64,000 bases of DNA from Vanilla planifolia. Lineage: Eukaryota > Streptophyta > Magnoliopsida > Asparagales > Orchidaceae. The notes below the pieces were generated by a model that searched no databases, was not told where the DNA came from, and worked only from the letters and a program-made list of their open reading frames with translations. The stretch spans positions 9,121,501-9,185,500 of the forward strand of contig CM043878.1 in the NCBI GenBank assembly GCA_023846275.1, in the 5' to 3' direction. The position numbers were made by a program, and so were the translations under genes. Within the stretch, counting starts at the first letter, position 1. Every line of letters begins with the position of its first letter. This document shows, piece after piece, positions 35,901-48,018 of this stretch.

Positions 35901-38900
35901 AACGGGGAATAAAGGAGCTCAAAAAGCATGCCATATAACACCATAACTAACCATGCCTAAGTTCGGTTGAAAACTACAGCCTTAAGTTGCTTTCAAACAA
36001 CCTAGTGTTATCAAGATTTTCTTTATCAGAAGCATACAACAGAAGGTGCTTAATCTATGTATCCCTTCTAGACTTCATTACGTAGAACAGCAAACCTTCA
36101 TGACTAGGCTTAAATTTAGAATATTGCCGTTTTAGTTGCTTTCAAATTGACTAGCATATCAAGATTTTGTTTGTTGGAAGCATGCAAAGTGATAAAGCTT
36201 GTATCCCTTCAAGGTTTCATGACTAAAAGCAGTAAATTATTAAAGTAGCTCATATTGATATGGTCACAAAATCATTGAAATAGACAAAAAAAAAAAATTA
36301 GTCAGACAAACTTTAGTTTTGAATGTATACCCTCAAGCGAGCTTTGTAGTCTTCCACTTCCTTCGGTCTTGACATGTGAGTAGCCCTTTAAATCAGAATG
36401 CTAATTAGGAATTAATTTAATTGCTCAGCATATGATATAAAAGGGATTCAATAATTACTTCAACCGTATCATATTCTTCAAACCCTTTTCAACTAACCCT
36501 ATGCCCTCAAGAACATTGGTTATATCATACATTCTCCTCTTTTGGACCTGTCCAGCATCAAAGGAAGGAACAAATTTAGTGATATTCTATGAGGAAACTG
36601 AGGAAGCAAACTAGGAAATGAACTAAGGATTACAAAACCAACACTATCGTACATCCAACTCTCTTGCGGCTTTATTTAAATCAACAGTGCCATCACTAGC
36701 CTCCAACAGCAAACTAAGAAATTTCTTAGTGAGCAAGCCTGTCAAACACATCATCCGGTATAGTTAGTGATTGATTCAAGCTATATTCATTAGGTGCCAA
36801 CGCAGAAGTATACTCAGGACAGAAAGGTAACTTACTTAGGGAATTGTCATACCGGCAGCTTGTTGAAGCAGTCATTCCACAAAAATGAGCGTCTGAAGAA
36901 AAGGGTTTGAGTAGCTAAAGATTCAATAAACAGTTATATACAGTACAATGTTACTTAGCCGATGAAATCATTCTAGAACTATATAAAGGCAATACACAGA
37001 AGCTTTACTCTAAAAATAAAGAACATTAAACACCAAACCTCACGGAAATCAAATAACATCAAAAGAGATAACACAGGCCATAAGGAAGAGAATACAAAAG
37101 ACATAATACCATCAGTTGATTCAGGAGCTCGAGGTTTGCATGCTTTATTTGTTGGAGCTTTCAGTTTTTTCCTTTTCTTGCGAACTTTACCATGTTCAGA
37201 TTGGAGTTTGTTTTGATCACTTGCTTCCATCTGCTCTAATTTTAACATCCTTTCACCACATTCACCTTCTACACCTCCAGCGATGTTATTCTTACTAATC
37301 TGGAAAACATTCCCCACAAAAAGTAATCAATATTGACAAACAACAATCCACATTTACAAAGTATTTGTTAATAATCTACAAAAGCAATTATATAAGCCAT
37401 ACTGAACATGAAATTGAACATCAGCAATCTAGATCCATGCACATGGAAACAAATACTGGCAAAGCTAAAGTATACTAGATGAAAAAATGATCATAGCAGG
37501 ATAAGAAAGTAAAAATTAAAAAATATCCTAATTTATATAGAATTTTCTAAATAAGATTTGTAAGAAATATATGATTTTTTGTAGGTCAAATCATGTGTTC
37601 AACAGAGAAAATAGCAAACTCAAAAAACTTCAAAAGATGAAAATCACATTGCTGCCAATATCAGCATCAAAAGTATGATATGAGACTTAGGTCATCATGA
37701 CATAAATAATAGCCCAATGCAGGAAAGCTAACCACAAGACATATTTGAGGAAAAATCGAAGATAAAAAATATGACAATAGAAATATAAACTCTATGCTAT
37801 CATACTTTAATGCATTTACATAATCATAGAATAACAATCATCTCTTGCATTTTAAATAGAAGAAATTACTTTCACCAAAGCTATCAAGATCTACGTATGA
37901 CAATAATAGGCAATGCAAATGTTCCAAAATTGGTTTTCCTTAACAATGAAAAATTCAAAGTCAAGAAATAAGCAAAGTAATATACAGATACAATGAAAAA
38001 GATAAGAATTCCAACAAACTTATTTTATCCCTACACATCACTTGTGTGATGGGCCAATGTGATCTATGAAGAAAGTAACATTTTGGAAGCACATCATAAT
38101 ATATTACATTTGCTCCTGCAATTGAGCATGAGTTTTGCAAGCATATATGAGTTGTGATAATCAAAATAAAAAGCAAATTGGTCATATAGTTTAATGATTT
38201 CTTCAAAAAGTTATTGGATATTTAAAAAAAATTCAAGTTGTATGATATGTTTAGGACTATGGTACCCTACTTGAATAAAAGGAATCTTATCAAGATAGAA
38301 ATTATAACCCACAACTAAAACATGACAACCTAAACCAATCATTAGCTTAGAATGATAAACAAAACTCTACAAAAACTATCCACATAATATCTGATAACTC
38401 AATTGAGTTGAAAAAGGAGAGATTGGACTTTCAAATACCTTAATTTGATGAGCTATGGACCATTATCAAGTCATCAAAATTCAAATGTTAGCATAATGAT
38501 GTTGAAGTCTATCATGCAACATTACATTCACCATTAATATGAACAATAACACAAAAACAAAAAGCTTTACACTTTAGCATCACCTTTAAATACTAAGAAA
38601 AAATAGGTTTAACCCTACTTCCAATTCAAGTAGTTATCTTGCTCAAAACAATCCTAAGATTAGTGTTATCCAAATTAAGCCTAAAGAGAATAGAGTCAAG
38701 GATAAAGATTTCAATATGACACTAAGCTAATAACAAAGGTAGTTATGTAAATCAAGTTGTAGAGGATATTGAACCAATTATCAAGATGAAAGCTTTATTT
38801 AGTCCAGTGGTTGTAAGTGAACTTATGCTTCAAATTCAGTTATTAACTAATTTACAATTCCATCCCATCAAGAAATACAATTGAAGTTCAAATCAAATTG

Positions 38901-40146
38901 AACTCAACCATTTTTCTATCCAATGATTGGATAAAATTCAGATTGAATTGAAAATCCTCAAGCCCATCTTTCACTAGGATCAGATAAGCTTGAGGTTGAA
39001 TCATTAATAATTGTAGGGAAGATGTATCTTTTAGTCTACTGTTTAATACAAAGGAGCCGTAATTTGGTGCAATGTCATACACGTCAATGACCAAAAGAAA
39101 TAGACAAAATATAAAAATATATACTCCTTTTTTATCCCAAGATACTTCAGAAAATCTACACACCTTTGAGTAACATTATTCAACAATTGTAGTGTACCAT
39201 TTTTCCAAAGAATATAATTATTCCCGGTATAAGATTCTGTATGCTTGCACATAGCTTAGATAACCAACCAAAAACATCGATCCATTAGCAAAATAGGCAG
39301 TACTCCACAGGCAATGTAAATAATTACTTAAAAGAGAAACAGTTCAATGACAATTTCACATATAAAGACACCTAAATAAAACCTCAAGCTCAATTTGCAC
39401 TTTTCCTTGTCAGGTTAACAAAGATTACCATGTTCTACACACAATATACAAGCCAAGTTAAACGTGAAACTAAAATACTCAAAATTAGTAAACACCAAAG
39501 GTTTCACAGGTAAATTTATATGTATAATGAGGATAGCCAACGTTGAATAACACGCAACTTGCGGAGCGAACGTTCTGCCACTGCATCTAAATAACATGAT
39601 GATGGATCGGACACGGGCACAGTTTGAAAGTTCCGTCACTGCACCTAAATATTCTGATAACCGATCAGACATTTGCCTGAGTCGTAAGGTCTCCATAGCC
39701 AACACCAGGCCATTCATTCGAGTCTTTTGACAATACATAACCACATTGCTCTAAGCCAAATCTAAGCGAGCTTTTAAAGGAACCACTCTCGACCACAAAC
39801 CATACAACCAATTAAGAAGACGGTAGAAAAATACGACAACCACAGCACACGAAAAGGTGATCATCAAATCCCAAGGAACTAGAAAAGCACCGTAACCGAA
39901 GGAATAGATGATTACAAAATCTCTGTTCCCAAGTACAGCATAGTTGAGCAGATCAACACATGAACCTACTTCCTTCCTCTTATCCAGAAAGCCCGGTTGT
40001 ATGCATCGAAAGCCAGGGAAGTCGGCGGAAGCCAAGTTGAAGCGGCGATTAGGCGGCAGGGGGATCTCGGACGACTGAAGGGGCAGATGTTGCTGAGCGA
40101 AACTCGAACCATCAAAGCCAGACATGAGACGGGGATCTACCTGCAT
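32901..40146 (-). CDS. E2F: E2F transcription factor (typical DP-dependent E2F)
   Basis: E2Fs pair with DP proteins to switch on S-phase genes and are restrained by RBR. Thirteen exons in transcription order: 40146-39970, 37299-37110, 36892-36836, 36738-36653, 36547-36459, 36385-36331, 33926-33874, 33800-33750, 33667-33619, 33533-33468, 33395-33322, 33237-33051 and 32966-32901. All are GT-AG and phase-consistent, giving 399 aa. A nuclear-localisation-like RKKRKKLK lies at 99-106. The single winged-helix domain (about 135-202) has [14 protein letters not shown] and the recognition motif [14 protein letters not shown] (174-187). A heptad region follows at about 207-250, then the marked box ([17 protein letters not shown], then [19 protein letters not shown]). 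The C-terminus [14 protein letters not shown] corresponds to the RB-binding site. The start is the first ATG at 40144-40146; a second in-frame ATG is at codon 8. One DNA-binding domain means typical E2F, not DEL/E2Fd-f. Confidence 0.93.
33927..36330 (-). other. E2F intron 6 (2.4 kb)
   Basis: It separates the DNA-binding and coiled-coil exons. A diverged tandem duplication (period about 149 bp) lies at 35980-36225 and a short (AT)n near 35120-35132. The ATG open frame at 34351-34587 (- strand) matches no family I know and is probably chance. Confidence 0.7.
35980..36225. repeat. Diverged tandem duplication, period about 149 bp
   Basis: Segments starting agttgctttcaaa at 35985 and 36134 share tatcaagatttt.tttgtt, gaagcat.caa and tgtatcccttc followed by a ttcat block. 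It is intronic to E2F. Confidence 0.7.
37300..39969 (-). other. E2F intron 1 (2.7 kb)
   Basis: It lies between the first exon (ending KRKE) and the NLS-containing exon (starting ISKNN). It is AT-rich and I recognised no coding sequence or element in it. The short open frames at 38.9-39.7 kb lack family motifs. Confidence 0.75.
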
Positions 40147-40536
40147 CAACTGGTGAAGAGATCTAAGGGGAGAGATCCGATCGAGGTAAAGGGAGCTTAG
40201 GGTTTTGAAAGGGAGGGAAGAGGGAAATCAATTAGGTTTTGGTTGTTGCAGCTTCGCTGCTCTCTTGAGATTTGCGGGAGTATTATATGCTTAATTTTGG
40301 AGGCAACGCACGAGAGTTGATTTCGGATGGGTGTTTTTATTTTTTTTTTATATATATATTTTTTTTATTTTTACTTGCTATGTTTCTGTGCCAGGGAATT
40401 ATACTAAAGGCGCCTTGTAAAAGCGGGAAGAGATGGTCGCAGCGTTCGAATCCGCCAGCCGCGCCTTCGGGTATTTGGATGGCGGCGGCGTCTTCGGTTT
40501 GGAACTCTTCGGGAGGCGGTATTTATTTTTTATTTA

Positions 40537-40540
<4 letters not shown>

Positions 40541-40577
<37 letters not shown>
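40541..40577. repeat. (TA)n microsatellite
   Basis: An uninterrupted alternating AT run of about 37 bp, upstream of the E2F gene. Confidence 0.95.
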
Positions 40578-40582
<5 letters not shown>

Positions 40583-41989
40583 TTTAAATGATTGTATTTT
40601 TAAGATCACATTTATAACCTAAAAAAATTAAGGGTGTTTAATAAAATTCAAATTTATTTTAAATATATTTTAAGAAAAACTATATTTTATGAATTTAAAG
40701 GACTATGTCATTGATTTGATACATAAATTCCATTTTTATTTATTTTATTAAAATTTAGTTAGCTTATAAATATAAAATATAAAAACTAAAAAAAATATGT
40801 GATCCTAAAAAAGAATCATATAAAAGTTATCAAAGAAAGTGTCAAAATAAAAAGAAAAAATCACCACAATGTTAGTGATCGTATTGGCATATAAGAGTGA
40901 CTAACATTAGTATAAGGAAAAACTAAATTAAAGAAATAATAATGAGATTAATTGAGCATTATTAAAATAAATTATCAATGCTAATGATAATAATCACTAA
41001 GTTTTCTCCAACTTCAACTAGATATTGATAGCATTTTAGGACCAACAAGAAGCCATGTGGATTGTTAACCAAGGTAGCTAAAAGTGAGCTTCAAATCTTA
41101 TATACCATTTTTATTTAATAACACATATAATAACATATAAATTGAGATTATCATAGTATAAACAAAAATAGAAGAAACTATTAAATTGAGATAATCAAAG
41201 AATAAAATCAACTTTTCATATAATATTTGAAAAGAATGAAGTTTTAATTTTAAAAAAAACAAGTTTAATACAATGCAGAGAAATGCAAATCTAATACATG
41301 TCCATCTACTCAATAAATGAAGTACAATTACAACAACTATAAAATTGATAAGAAAAATAAATATCGTTTATGTCAAGCAAATATGGCACTATCTTTTACT
41401 ATTCATCAATAATCTTATGATGATTTTACTGTTGACATCAACATGTTAAATAAAAAATAGGCTGAGCTAATTATTATTGGTTTAATAGAAAACTATATAA
41501 TATAAATATAAACAAACAACTTTAGTTATATTATATGTTGGTTTTATATCAAATTACAAATATATGAATAATAAAAAAAATGTATTATCATTTTTTAATT
41601 CATTTGAAACATATGATTCACTTTTAAGAATCTTGTGAATTTCATTGAACTCTTTTTCACATGTTGTTGTTTCTTTACTTTCTACTTTAAGTTGGAGTTG
41701 TTATTAGACCTTTTAACATCTATCAAATTAAATTAGACATGTTCGAAAACATATTACTCTAAATTGTCTTAACTACATCTTTTTTGCACTATTCTTAGAT
41801 ATATCTTATTCTAGATGGTGGCCTTAATTTAAAAAAAATTATTTTCAAATAACAAATCAAATCACTTACTTTTAGAAACATTTGATTATGAATAGCAAAT
41901 TAGTCTTTTGAAACCATTATTGATGATTCATAATCTTGCTTAACCTAATTTATCAACTTTTGCTCTTATTTTTTTTGTTAATCAACAAT

Positions 41990-41994
41990 TTCAC
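41990..41994. repeat. Left target-site duplication of the solo LTR (ttcac)
   Basis: Identical to 45110-45114. The perfect match implies a recent insertion. Confidence 0.88.
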
Positions 41995-42360
41995 TGTTAT
42001 ACCCAGTAAAAATTTTTATGTTAATCTTTAATAAATTAATTTTTGACTTGGATGATTTCAGATCGACAGTAGGATGAGCCAGGAGCTCAATTAGAGGCTA
42101 TTGGAATTTCTGAAATTTCTGGGGATTTTTCGGAGCACCGAGGTAAATTTTAAGAAATTTTCCCTGTTTAATTAGATTTATTGGATTTTTAGAAATTCGA
42201 AAATCCATTTAAATTAAACCGGAAATTGGTTTTTTTACCGCGCGTGAACCGGACCGGAAAGGTTCAGCGGAGGCGGAGGCGGTTCGCCGAGTGAGTTTGC
42301 GCGTGCGTTCTGATAAGCGGATCGGACGGTCGTGATCGACGGTTGGGATTGAACCGGCTG

Positions 42361-42460
42361 ATCGGGTGCTTACCGTGTCGATAGCGTGTCGACAGCGCGT
42401 ATCGGGTGCTTACCGTGTCGAAAGCGTGTCAACGGTGCGTAACGGGTTTTCACCGTGTCG
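42361..42460. repeat. Tandem 40-bp repeats (about 2.5 copies) upstream of the LTR TATA box
   Basis: Copies start at 42361, 42401 and 42441 with cgggtgcttaccgtgtcga and agcgtgtc, rich in CpG. They lie directly upstream of tataaaa at 42469. That is the usual place for repeated enhancer units in an LTR U3 region. Confidence 0.85.
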
Positions 42461-42468
42461 GCCAGGAA

Positions 42469-42475
42469 TATAAAA
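42469..42475 (+). promoter_or_regulatory. Probable TATA box of the solo LTR
   Basis: tataaaa in the context ggaatataaaaccctcg lies just downstream of the 40-bp repeats. It is placed as expected for the U3/R boundary of a + oriented LTR. Activity is not shown by sequence. Confidence 0.55.
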
Positions 42476-44012
42476 CCCTCGCGAACGATTAGGGTTTCGT
42501 TCGACCGACCGATAGAGAGGAAGTTTTCCGGCGTACGGCGCGTGATTCCGGCGGCCTGGCAGGGGCCTTTTTGTGCCTGGAGATTCACGGGACCGAGGAG
42601 AGTCGATTGATACCGGGTTCGTTCGGTGAGGAGCTGCGGCGAGCTGCGGACGAGTTTCACCGCCGCCGGCGTCTTTGAGGTAGGAAATTCAGATTTTTAA
42701 ATTAGATATTTAGCAAATTAAAACATGTATTATTTTGCAAACTGCTACCTGAGCATGCGGATGTGATTTTTGGAATTGATTATGCAAATTATCGAATTTA
42801 GCACGTTAGGGTTTTTCGGGACAAATTAATTTGTTCGTCGAATTGGAAATGTTACCAAACATTGTGATTTGAATATGATACTTCATTCATGTTAAGGTGA
42901 TTGTATAATGCTAGGACTTTAATTGCGTGAACTGTCAAACATGAGGATTAGACGAAATTGCTCAGCAGAAAATTTTGATTTAAACCTTAGGAAATTAGCG
43001 GCATTATTGGAACGTTAGGATAGTACGAACATGTTCTCCTTGTTCGCAGTCGCCGGAAATCGACGGAAGGATCGTATTGGTCGGCGATTGCGGCGGCTAG
43101 GGTTTCGCGGACGACGGGCGAAGGAAGGAGACGAATTAAGGGTTAATTAGGGATTAGTTGATTTATTAAGAGAATAATTTATTAATTATTAATATTATAT
43201 ATTAAGCGTCGGCCGAATTTCGGATTAATAACTTCGACCGGCGGGGGTTTGGTTCAGCGCGAAGGCCCGAACTGGTGGCGAGATCCGGTTCAGGGGATTC
43301 GGCGCGGTTCAGTGAGAAGCGGTTCTCGGCTCAGCGCGAAGACCGAACCGGCGGCGAGAACCGGGTTCACGGAAGTGCGGCGCGGTATAATGGATAAACG
43401 GAATTTTAAATTCGGTAATTATTCCGAATTTCGGAAAATGGATAAAATGCAAAATTTGATATTTCGAATTTAGGAAAAATTCGATAATTGAGTTTTAGGG
43501 ATTATTCATATTTTGGAAAATTCAAGAAAAATCAGAAAATTTGGAAATGAGAAATTTCGAAAATTCTGGAGATCCGTGGGTAAAGAAAAATTGCCTAAAG
43601 TGGGGAAAAATGTTATCTGTAATAACAGTACAGCTGGAAACAGTCAGACAGAGGTATGGTACATGGATGCTACCAGAACAGTCAGTAATTGACAGTTGTG
43701 TTGCTTTGATGGCAACGACATGGATTGAGTCAGTTTACTCAGTGTTGGCATATTTCACGGATTGGCATACTGGACCGGACTACTATAGACCCTATATGAT
43801 GTTTTAGGGTAGTTGTGGTAGGTAACTATGCGGTTCAAACTTAGCTTCCACAGTATACATGTGGACTGGTATGCGCCTTGTTGTACCTGGACACATGTTG
43901 CCGGATCTTGGAGTTAGAGATTGGCAATGACTGTAGGGGCGTGAGCTTCTATGGAAGTTGTTGGTAGAGGACTCTTTGGGACGGTGGCTGAGTCGATCTC
44001 TCCTGGTCCATG

Positions 44013-44118
44013 TGTGTAGGCCTGCGCGCCTGAGGGTGGCAGGGGTGTCTCGCAGTGGCTAGCCAAGTGTGTAGGCCTGCGCGCCTTAGGGTGGCAGGGG
44101 TGTCTCACGTTGGCTAGA
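44013..44118. repeat. Tandem 55-bp duplication inside the solo LTR
   Basis: tgtgtaggcctgcgcgcct at 44013 is repeated at 44068. Both continue into agggtggcaggggtgtctc and end near tggctag. There are only a few differences, so the duplication is recent. Confidence 0.9.
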
Positions 44119-45035
44119 GATTTTGTGACTGGATCTGTCTATAGTCTCCAGGAGATTGATTGACGAGAGACGCTGCGGTGTCGGGTGCTTAGGCGCCATG
44201 CGTGTTTCGAGATGGGCGTTCCCACTGGCACGCTACCTGGAAGCCCAGAGGAGAGCTACTCTGGTGTGACTAGGGGTGACTGTGGTTGGTCGGAGTCTGG
44301 GACTGAGAGTGCCTATCCACCATACATTGTTATGCTGTATTCCTATGTTTTTGCTATTATCCTTCTCTTGCATGTGAGTTTTACTAGCTGTCTTTCCTAC
44401 TGGGCGTAGCTCATTCCTGTATTATATATTTTCAGTGGCTCGGCAGACTTGACGCTACCAGATTAGGTGGGATCGTGGTCAGCAGGCTTGTGGAGGATAT
44501 CTGATTTGTGATTGTCTGAGATATTCTGGTTAGTTGATTGTTGCTGTTGGATGTATTTAATGAGATTGTTATTCTCATATGTCAGGTATTATGTGAGGGT
44601 GATTCTAACTTATATATCTGATTGGACAATATTGCACTTGTTGGACTTGGATCTTATTCTTGTAATGTAGTTTCCATTTACTGTCTTACCTTATTGTCTT
44701 GGAGTATGGTGTGTGGAGTACCATATTTTATCTGAGGATGTTATATATCTTTTTGTTTGATGGTGAGGTCATTACATGACTATGGAACTTAACCGTGGGG
44801 GTTCAGACTTCTATTAGATCGGTTCTCCTACCCGTATGGGTTAGGAGTATTGGGTCTAGTAGGAGTAACATTGCGCGAGTCCATCTGTTAATTCAGGAGT
44901 CATGAACCTGATTTGACGGTGTACCCGGGAGATGAGATCCACATTGTTAAAGGAAAGTAGGTGTGTAATGATGTGTTATATCCTATGTTTTCGTAGGCTA
45001 CTCAAGTTGGTATGGGACGATCTAAGCTGTCTATA

Positions 45036-45038
<3 letters not shown>

Positions 45039-45069
<31 letters not shown>
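45039..45069. repeat. 31-bp poly(A) tract near the LTR 3' end
   Basis: An uninterrupted A run sits 40 bp inside the right terminus of the solo LTR. It is probably slippage expansion. Confidence 0.95.
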
Positions 45070-45071
<2 letters not shown>

Positions 45072-45109
45072 TATGCCAAAAATCAGCCTAGGAAAAATGG
45101 GGTGTAACA

Positions 45110-45114
45110 TTCAC
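45110..45114. repeat. Right target-site duplication of the solo LTR (ttcac)
   Basis: Identical to 41990-41994 and directly abutting the terminal CA of the element. Confidence 0.88.
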
Positions 45115-45636
45115 TTTATCACAAATAACATGATTATATATATGACATGTAAGAAAATTATCACAATGTTATTATATCCAAGCTAGCCATGTGCAAATCA
45201 AAACATGACAAGTCATTAAAAATAAAAAATAAGAAGCATCTTCAAAACAACTATTTTATATCTTCTCTTAAAGCTATACATCTCTAGCAAACATCAAATA
45301 TATATACAAGTGATACAAAGCTTTTCTATCTTATTTTACATTTGTAGTGGTCATGCCAAAATGAGATTCCTACCAGTTGCATAATTTTCCTTTTCTATTG
45401 GTACAATAATACCAACTTTTTCTCTTGGTTTGCCTTTACTCCTTGCTCAAATCTTTACATATTCCTTCTAAACTCTTGGAAGCACTTACTGCTCACTTGT
45501 TTTCTTCAATGCTCTCAGTTGAAGCTAAACATTTCAAATTTCTCAAATTCATCCCGAGTTGCATACTCCCCTGGTTTTATATGCAATTAGTGTCTTCTTA
45601 CATTCTTGACACTTCAACTTCTTCCAATGATAATAT

Positions 45637-45640
<4 letters not shown>

Positions 45641-45708
<68 letters not shown>
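45641..45708. repeat. (AT)n microsatellite, about 68 bp
   Basis: An uninterrupted alternating AT run, self-complementary and therefore able to form a cruciform. Confidence 0.95.
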
Positions 45709-45710
<2 letters not shown>

Positions 45711-47187
45711 TCACTTTCTTGCCCTCACCAATCCAACAAATTAATATTGAATGGACTATATTCCATGTCTATTTACTTAGTTGTTCACCTTTCCTTGTTT
45801 TTAAACTTTCATGTCATCATCTATGTATGATCATTATATTCATATTGTACGTTGTTTGATATTTCTTTTCATCTAAAATTAATAGTACAATCATATTTAT
45901 ACAATATGTTTAATTTTACCTATATAATATATTTTAGTTCCTTTAGCTCTGGTATTCGCATTTTATTGTATTGTATAATATCTAATGTCATATTCTATGC
46001 TCTCTAAGAAAAATCCTCTAAATTGGTCAGACTATAAAATTTCATAATATACGGACTGAATCTAGTTTATTCATCTATTTCTTATTTCCGTCATAATGTA
46101 CATTGTCTATTATTATATAATACAATTTATATACTTTCTCACTTATCTTATCGAACTTGCTCAACCCATTCTAGCATTATATTATCAAACACATTATGAC
46201 ATTTAATACGAATGCTCTAATCATATTATATGACATATCATATGATTTTCTCATATCATACGAGATAATTATTTTTTTAAAACTATAATATTCTCAAAAA
46301 TTATAAAAAACATTAAAAAATTCAAATTAAAAATGATTTATAAATATTTTTATTTTTATAATTTTAAGATATTTTAAATCCTCTCTTCTTAAGATCATTG
46401 ATTAACCTTGAGTTCATTATTTTTTGTAAATTTAAACATCTAAAAATCCTCAAATATTTACTAAAATAATTGTCTCAACTTTGAGATGTTACAATGGGTT
46501 TCTTTTTTCATCCGAAATCCCCATAGACTAGTCATTCTACTATGGCAATAATTCCAATCTATTTTTAAATCATTTTTTCATAATTATATATTCCTCTTTT
46601 TCTTCCCTTGAGGATTATTTTTCATGCCTTTAATCATTTTTTAATTTTATGAAAGCTTTATCATATGTGTTAATTGATTTATAAACACAAATTTATAGTT
46701 TAAAATGTAATGCCTAAGAATGATAAATAAACATCCAACATGTGAATAGTAAAACATGGGTTCATAATATAAAGCATGAAATTCACATTCAAAACATTAT
46801 ATCATTAATTATCAAAATATTTTTTTTTTTATGAATTTATAGAATCCAACTCATAATTTTTAAGCATTAATCATCAAACAAAAGCACCACAAGTGTGATA
46901 ATCTATTTAATTAGTTTCAATTATCCCTCTAAATAAAGTAGTATTTATGGATGTGTATTTTAGTTCTAGAATTGAGGATATATTGATGAATGGTCGTCTT
47001 GAAAAGCATATGTATCTATTAATAAGTTGTTGCTACTTTTTGGCTACAATGATCATCCATATCGTTTAGGACTTTTGTAGTGGGGGCTAGTGATGAGCCC
47101 TTAGATTGTTGTGAATGGATAACTAGCTAATCATTATACCAGTATTATGAGTTGCTCTCACAAGTACGATGAGCTACTGATATGATT

Positions 47188-47480
47188 AATAGATATCGTT
47201 TGTCTGATCTCTTATCTAATAAAGTATTTGTAATGGATTGTACACATACAAAATGCAGATCGAACAAATACGATAAATTCATAAAACGTTTCAATAGAGA
47301 TCGTCTGTTTAATCTCTATTCAATGAAGTAACCATTATTGATCATACATACACAAAATACAATGAGCTTATATTAACGTTAATAAATATAGTCAATTTAG
47401 CTATCTTATTTAATCAAGTATTTGTTATAGATTATGCATGTATAAAATATAAATAAAATTAGTACAATGCTTTCTTAGAA
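47188..47480. repeat. Minisatellite, about three copies, period 89-105 bp
   Basis: Copies start near 47188 (aatagatatcgtttgtctga), 47293 (aatagagatcgtctgtttaa) and 47382 (aataaatatagtcaattta). Each continues into a tctaat/ttcaat/ttaat..aagta block, then ttg.tatgg/tag-attgta and ca.acaaaat. The third copy is the most diverged. Confidence 0.7.
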
Positions 47481-47896
47481 TGCTTATCATGGATTGCCCA
47501 AGATATCATTGTCTTATTAGCATATGTTGTGAATCATATAGTATAATATAAGAAATTATATTATATTATTTGAAGTCAATAATTGAAAAAATGAAAAATT
47601 TTCTAATGGACAATTTGGAATAACTTTTGGAAGTGATTTCTTATAAAATAAAAATAAAATTAATCTATTATTAACAAATATAATGTAAATTATGTATAGA
47701 ATGTGAAAAGCTAATAAGTGAAAATGAAAGGTCATGAAAGAAACTTTCGAGAGTTATAGGTAGACAAACTAAATAATTATAATATATATTAGTTGCTAAA
47801 TTTTTTTTGTCAATTATTAAGGAATGTATAATGACGTGAGCATTTTCATGAAAAAATATTGTTCGCATATATTTTGATATCATCATTGCATTGTGT

Positions 47897-48018
<122 letters not shown>

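Larger units (their letters stand above)
40147..41994. other. E2F 5' UTR/promoter and AT-rich flank
   Basis: The GC-richer part just upstream of the E2F start carries gcgggaag at 40423-40430, one base off the E2F consensus GCGGGAAA. That would fit autoregulation but could be chance. A (TA)n tract sits at 40541-40577. The rest is AT-rich with nothing recognisable. Confidence 0.45.
41995..45109. mobile_element. Solo LTR, 3,115 bp, with perfect 5-bp target-site duplication
   Basis: The element begins TGTTATACCC and ends GGGTGTAACA, a 10-bp terminal inverted repeat with one mismatch and canonical TG..CA ends. It is flanked by ttcac at 41990-41994 and ttcac at 45110-45114. No second copy of its ends, primer-binding site or polyprotein lies inside, so it is best read as a single long LTR left after recombination between two LTRs. 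It is much richer in GC and CpG than its surroundings. A TATA box (tataaaa, 42469-42475) precedes a likely transcription start, which suggests + orientation. The length and TGTTAYACCC ends fit long-LTR Ty3/gypsy families such as Del/Tekay, but the family is not proven. Confidence 0.88.

Noticed and set aside
40436..40456. gcgttcgaatccgcc, also like a tRNA T-loop
   Set aside because: The preceding 60 bases do not fold into D and anticodon arms, so it is probably chance in a GC-rich leader.
45425..45859. 144-codon frame across the (AT)n tract
   Set aside because: It is dominated by an Ile-Tyr repeat encoded by the microsatellite and is not a real protein.
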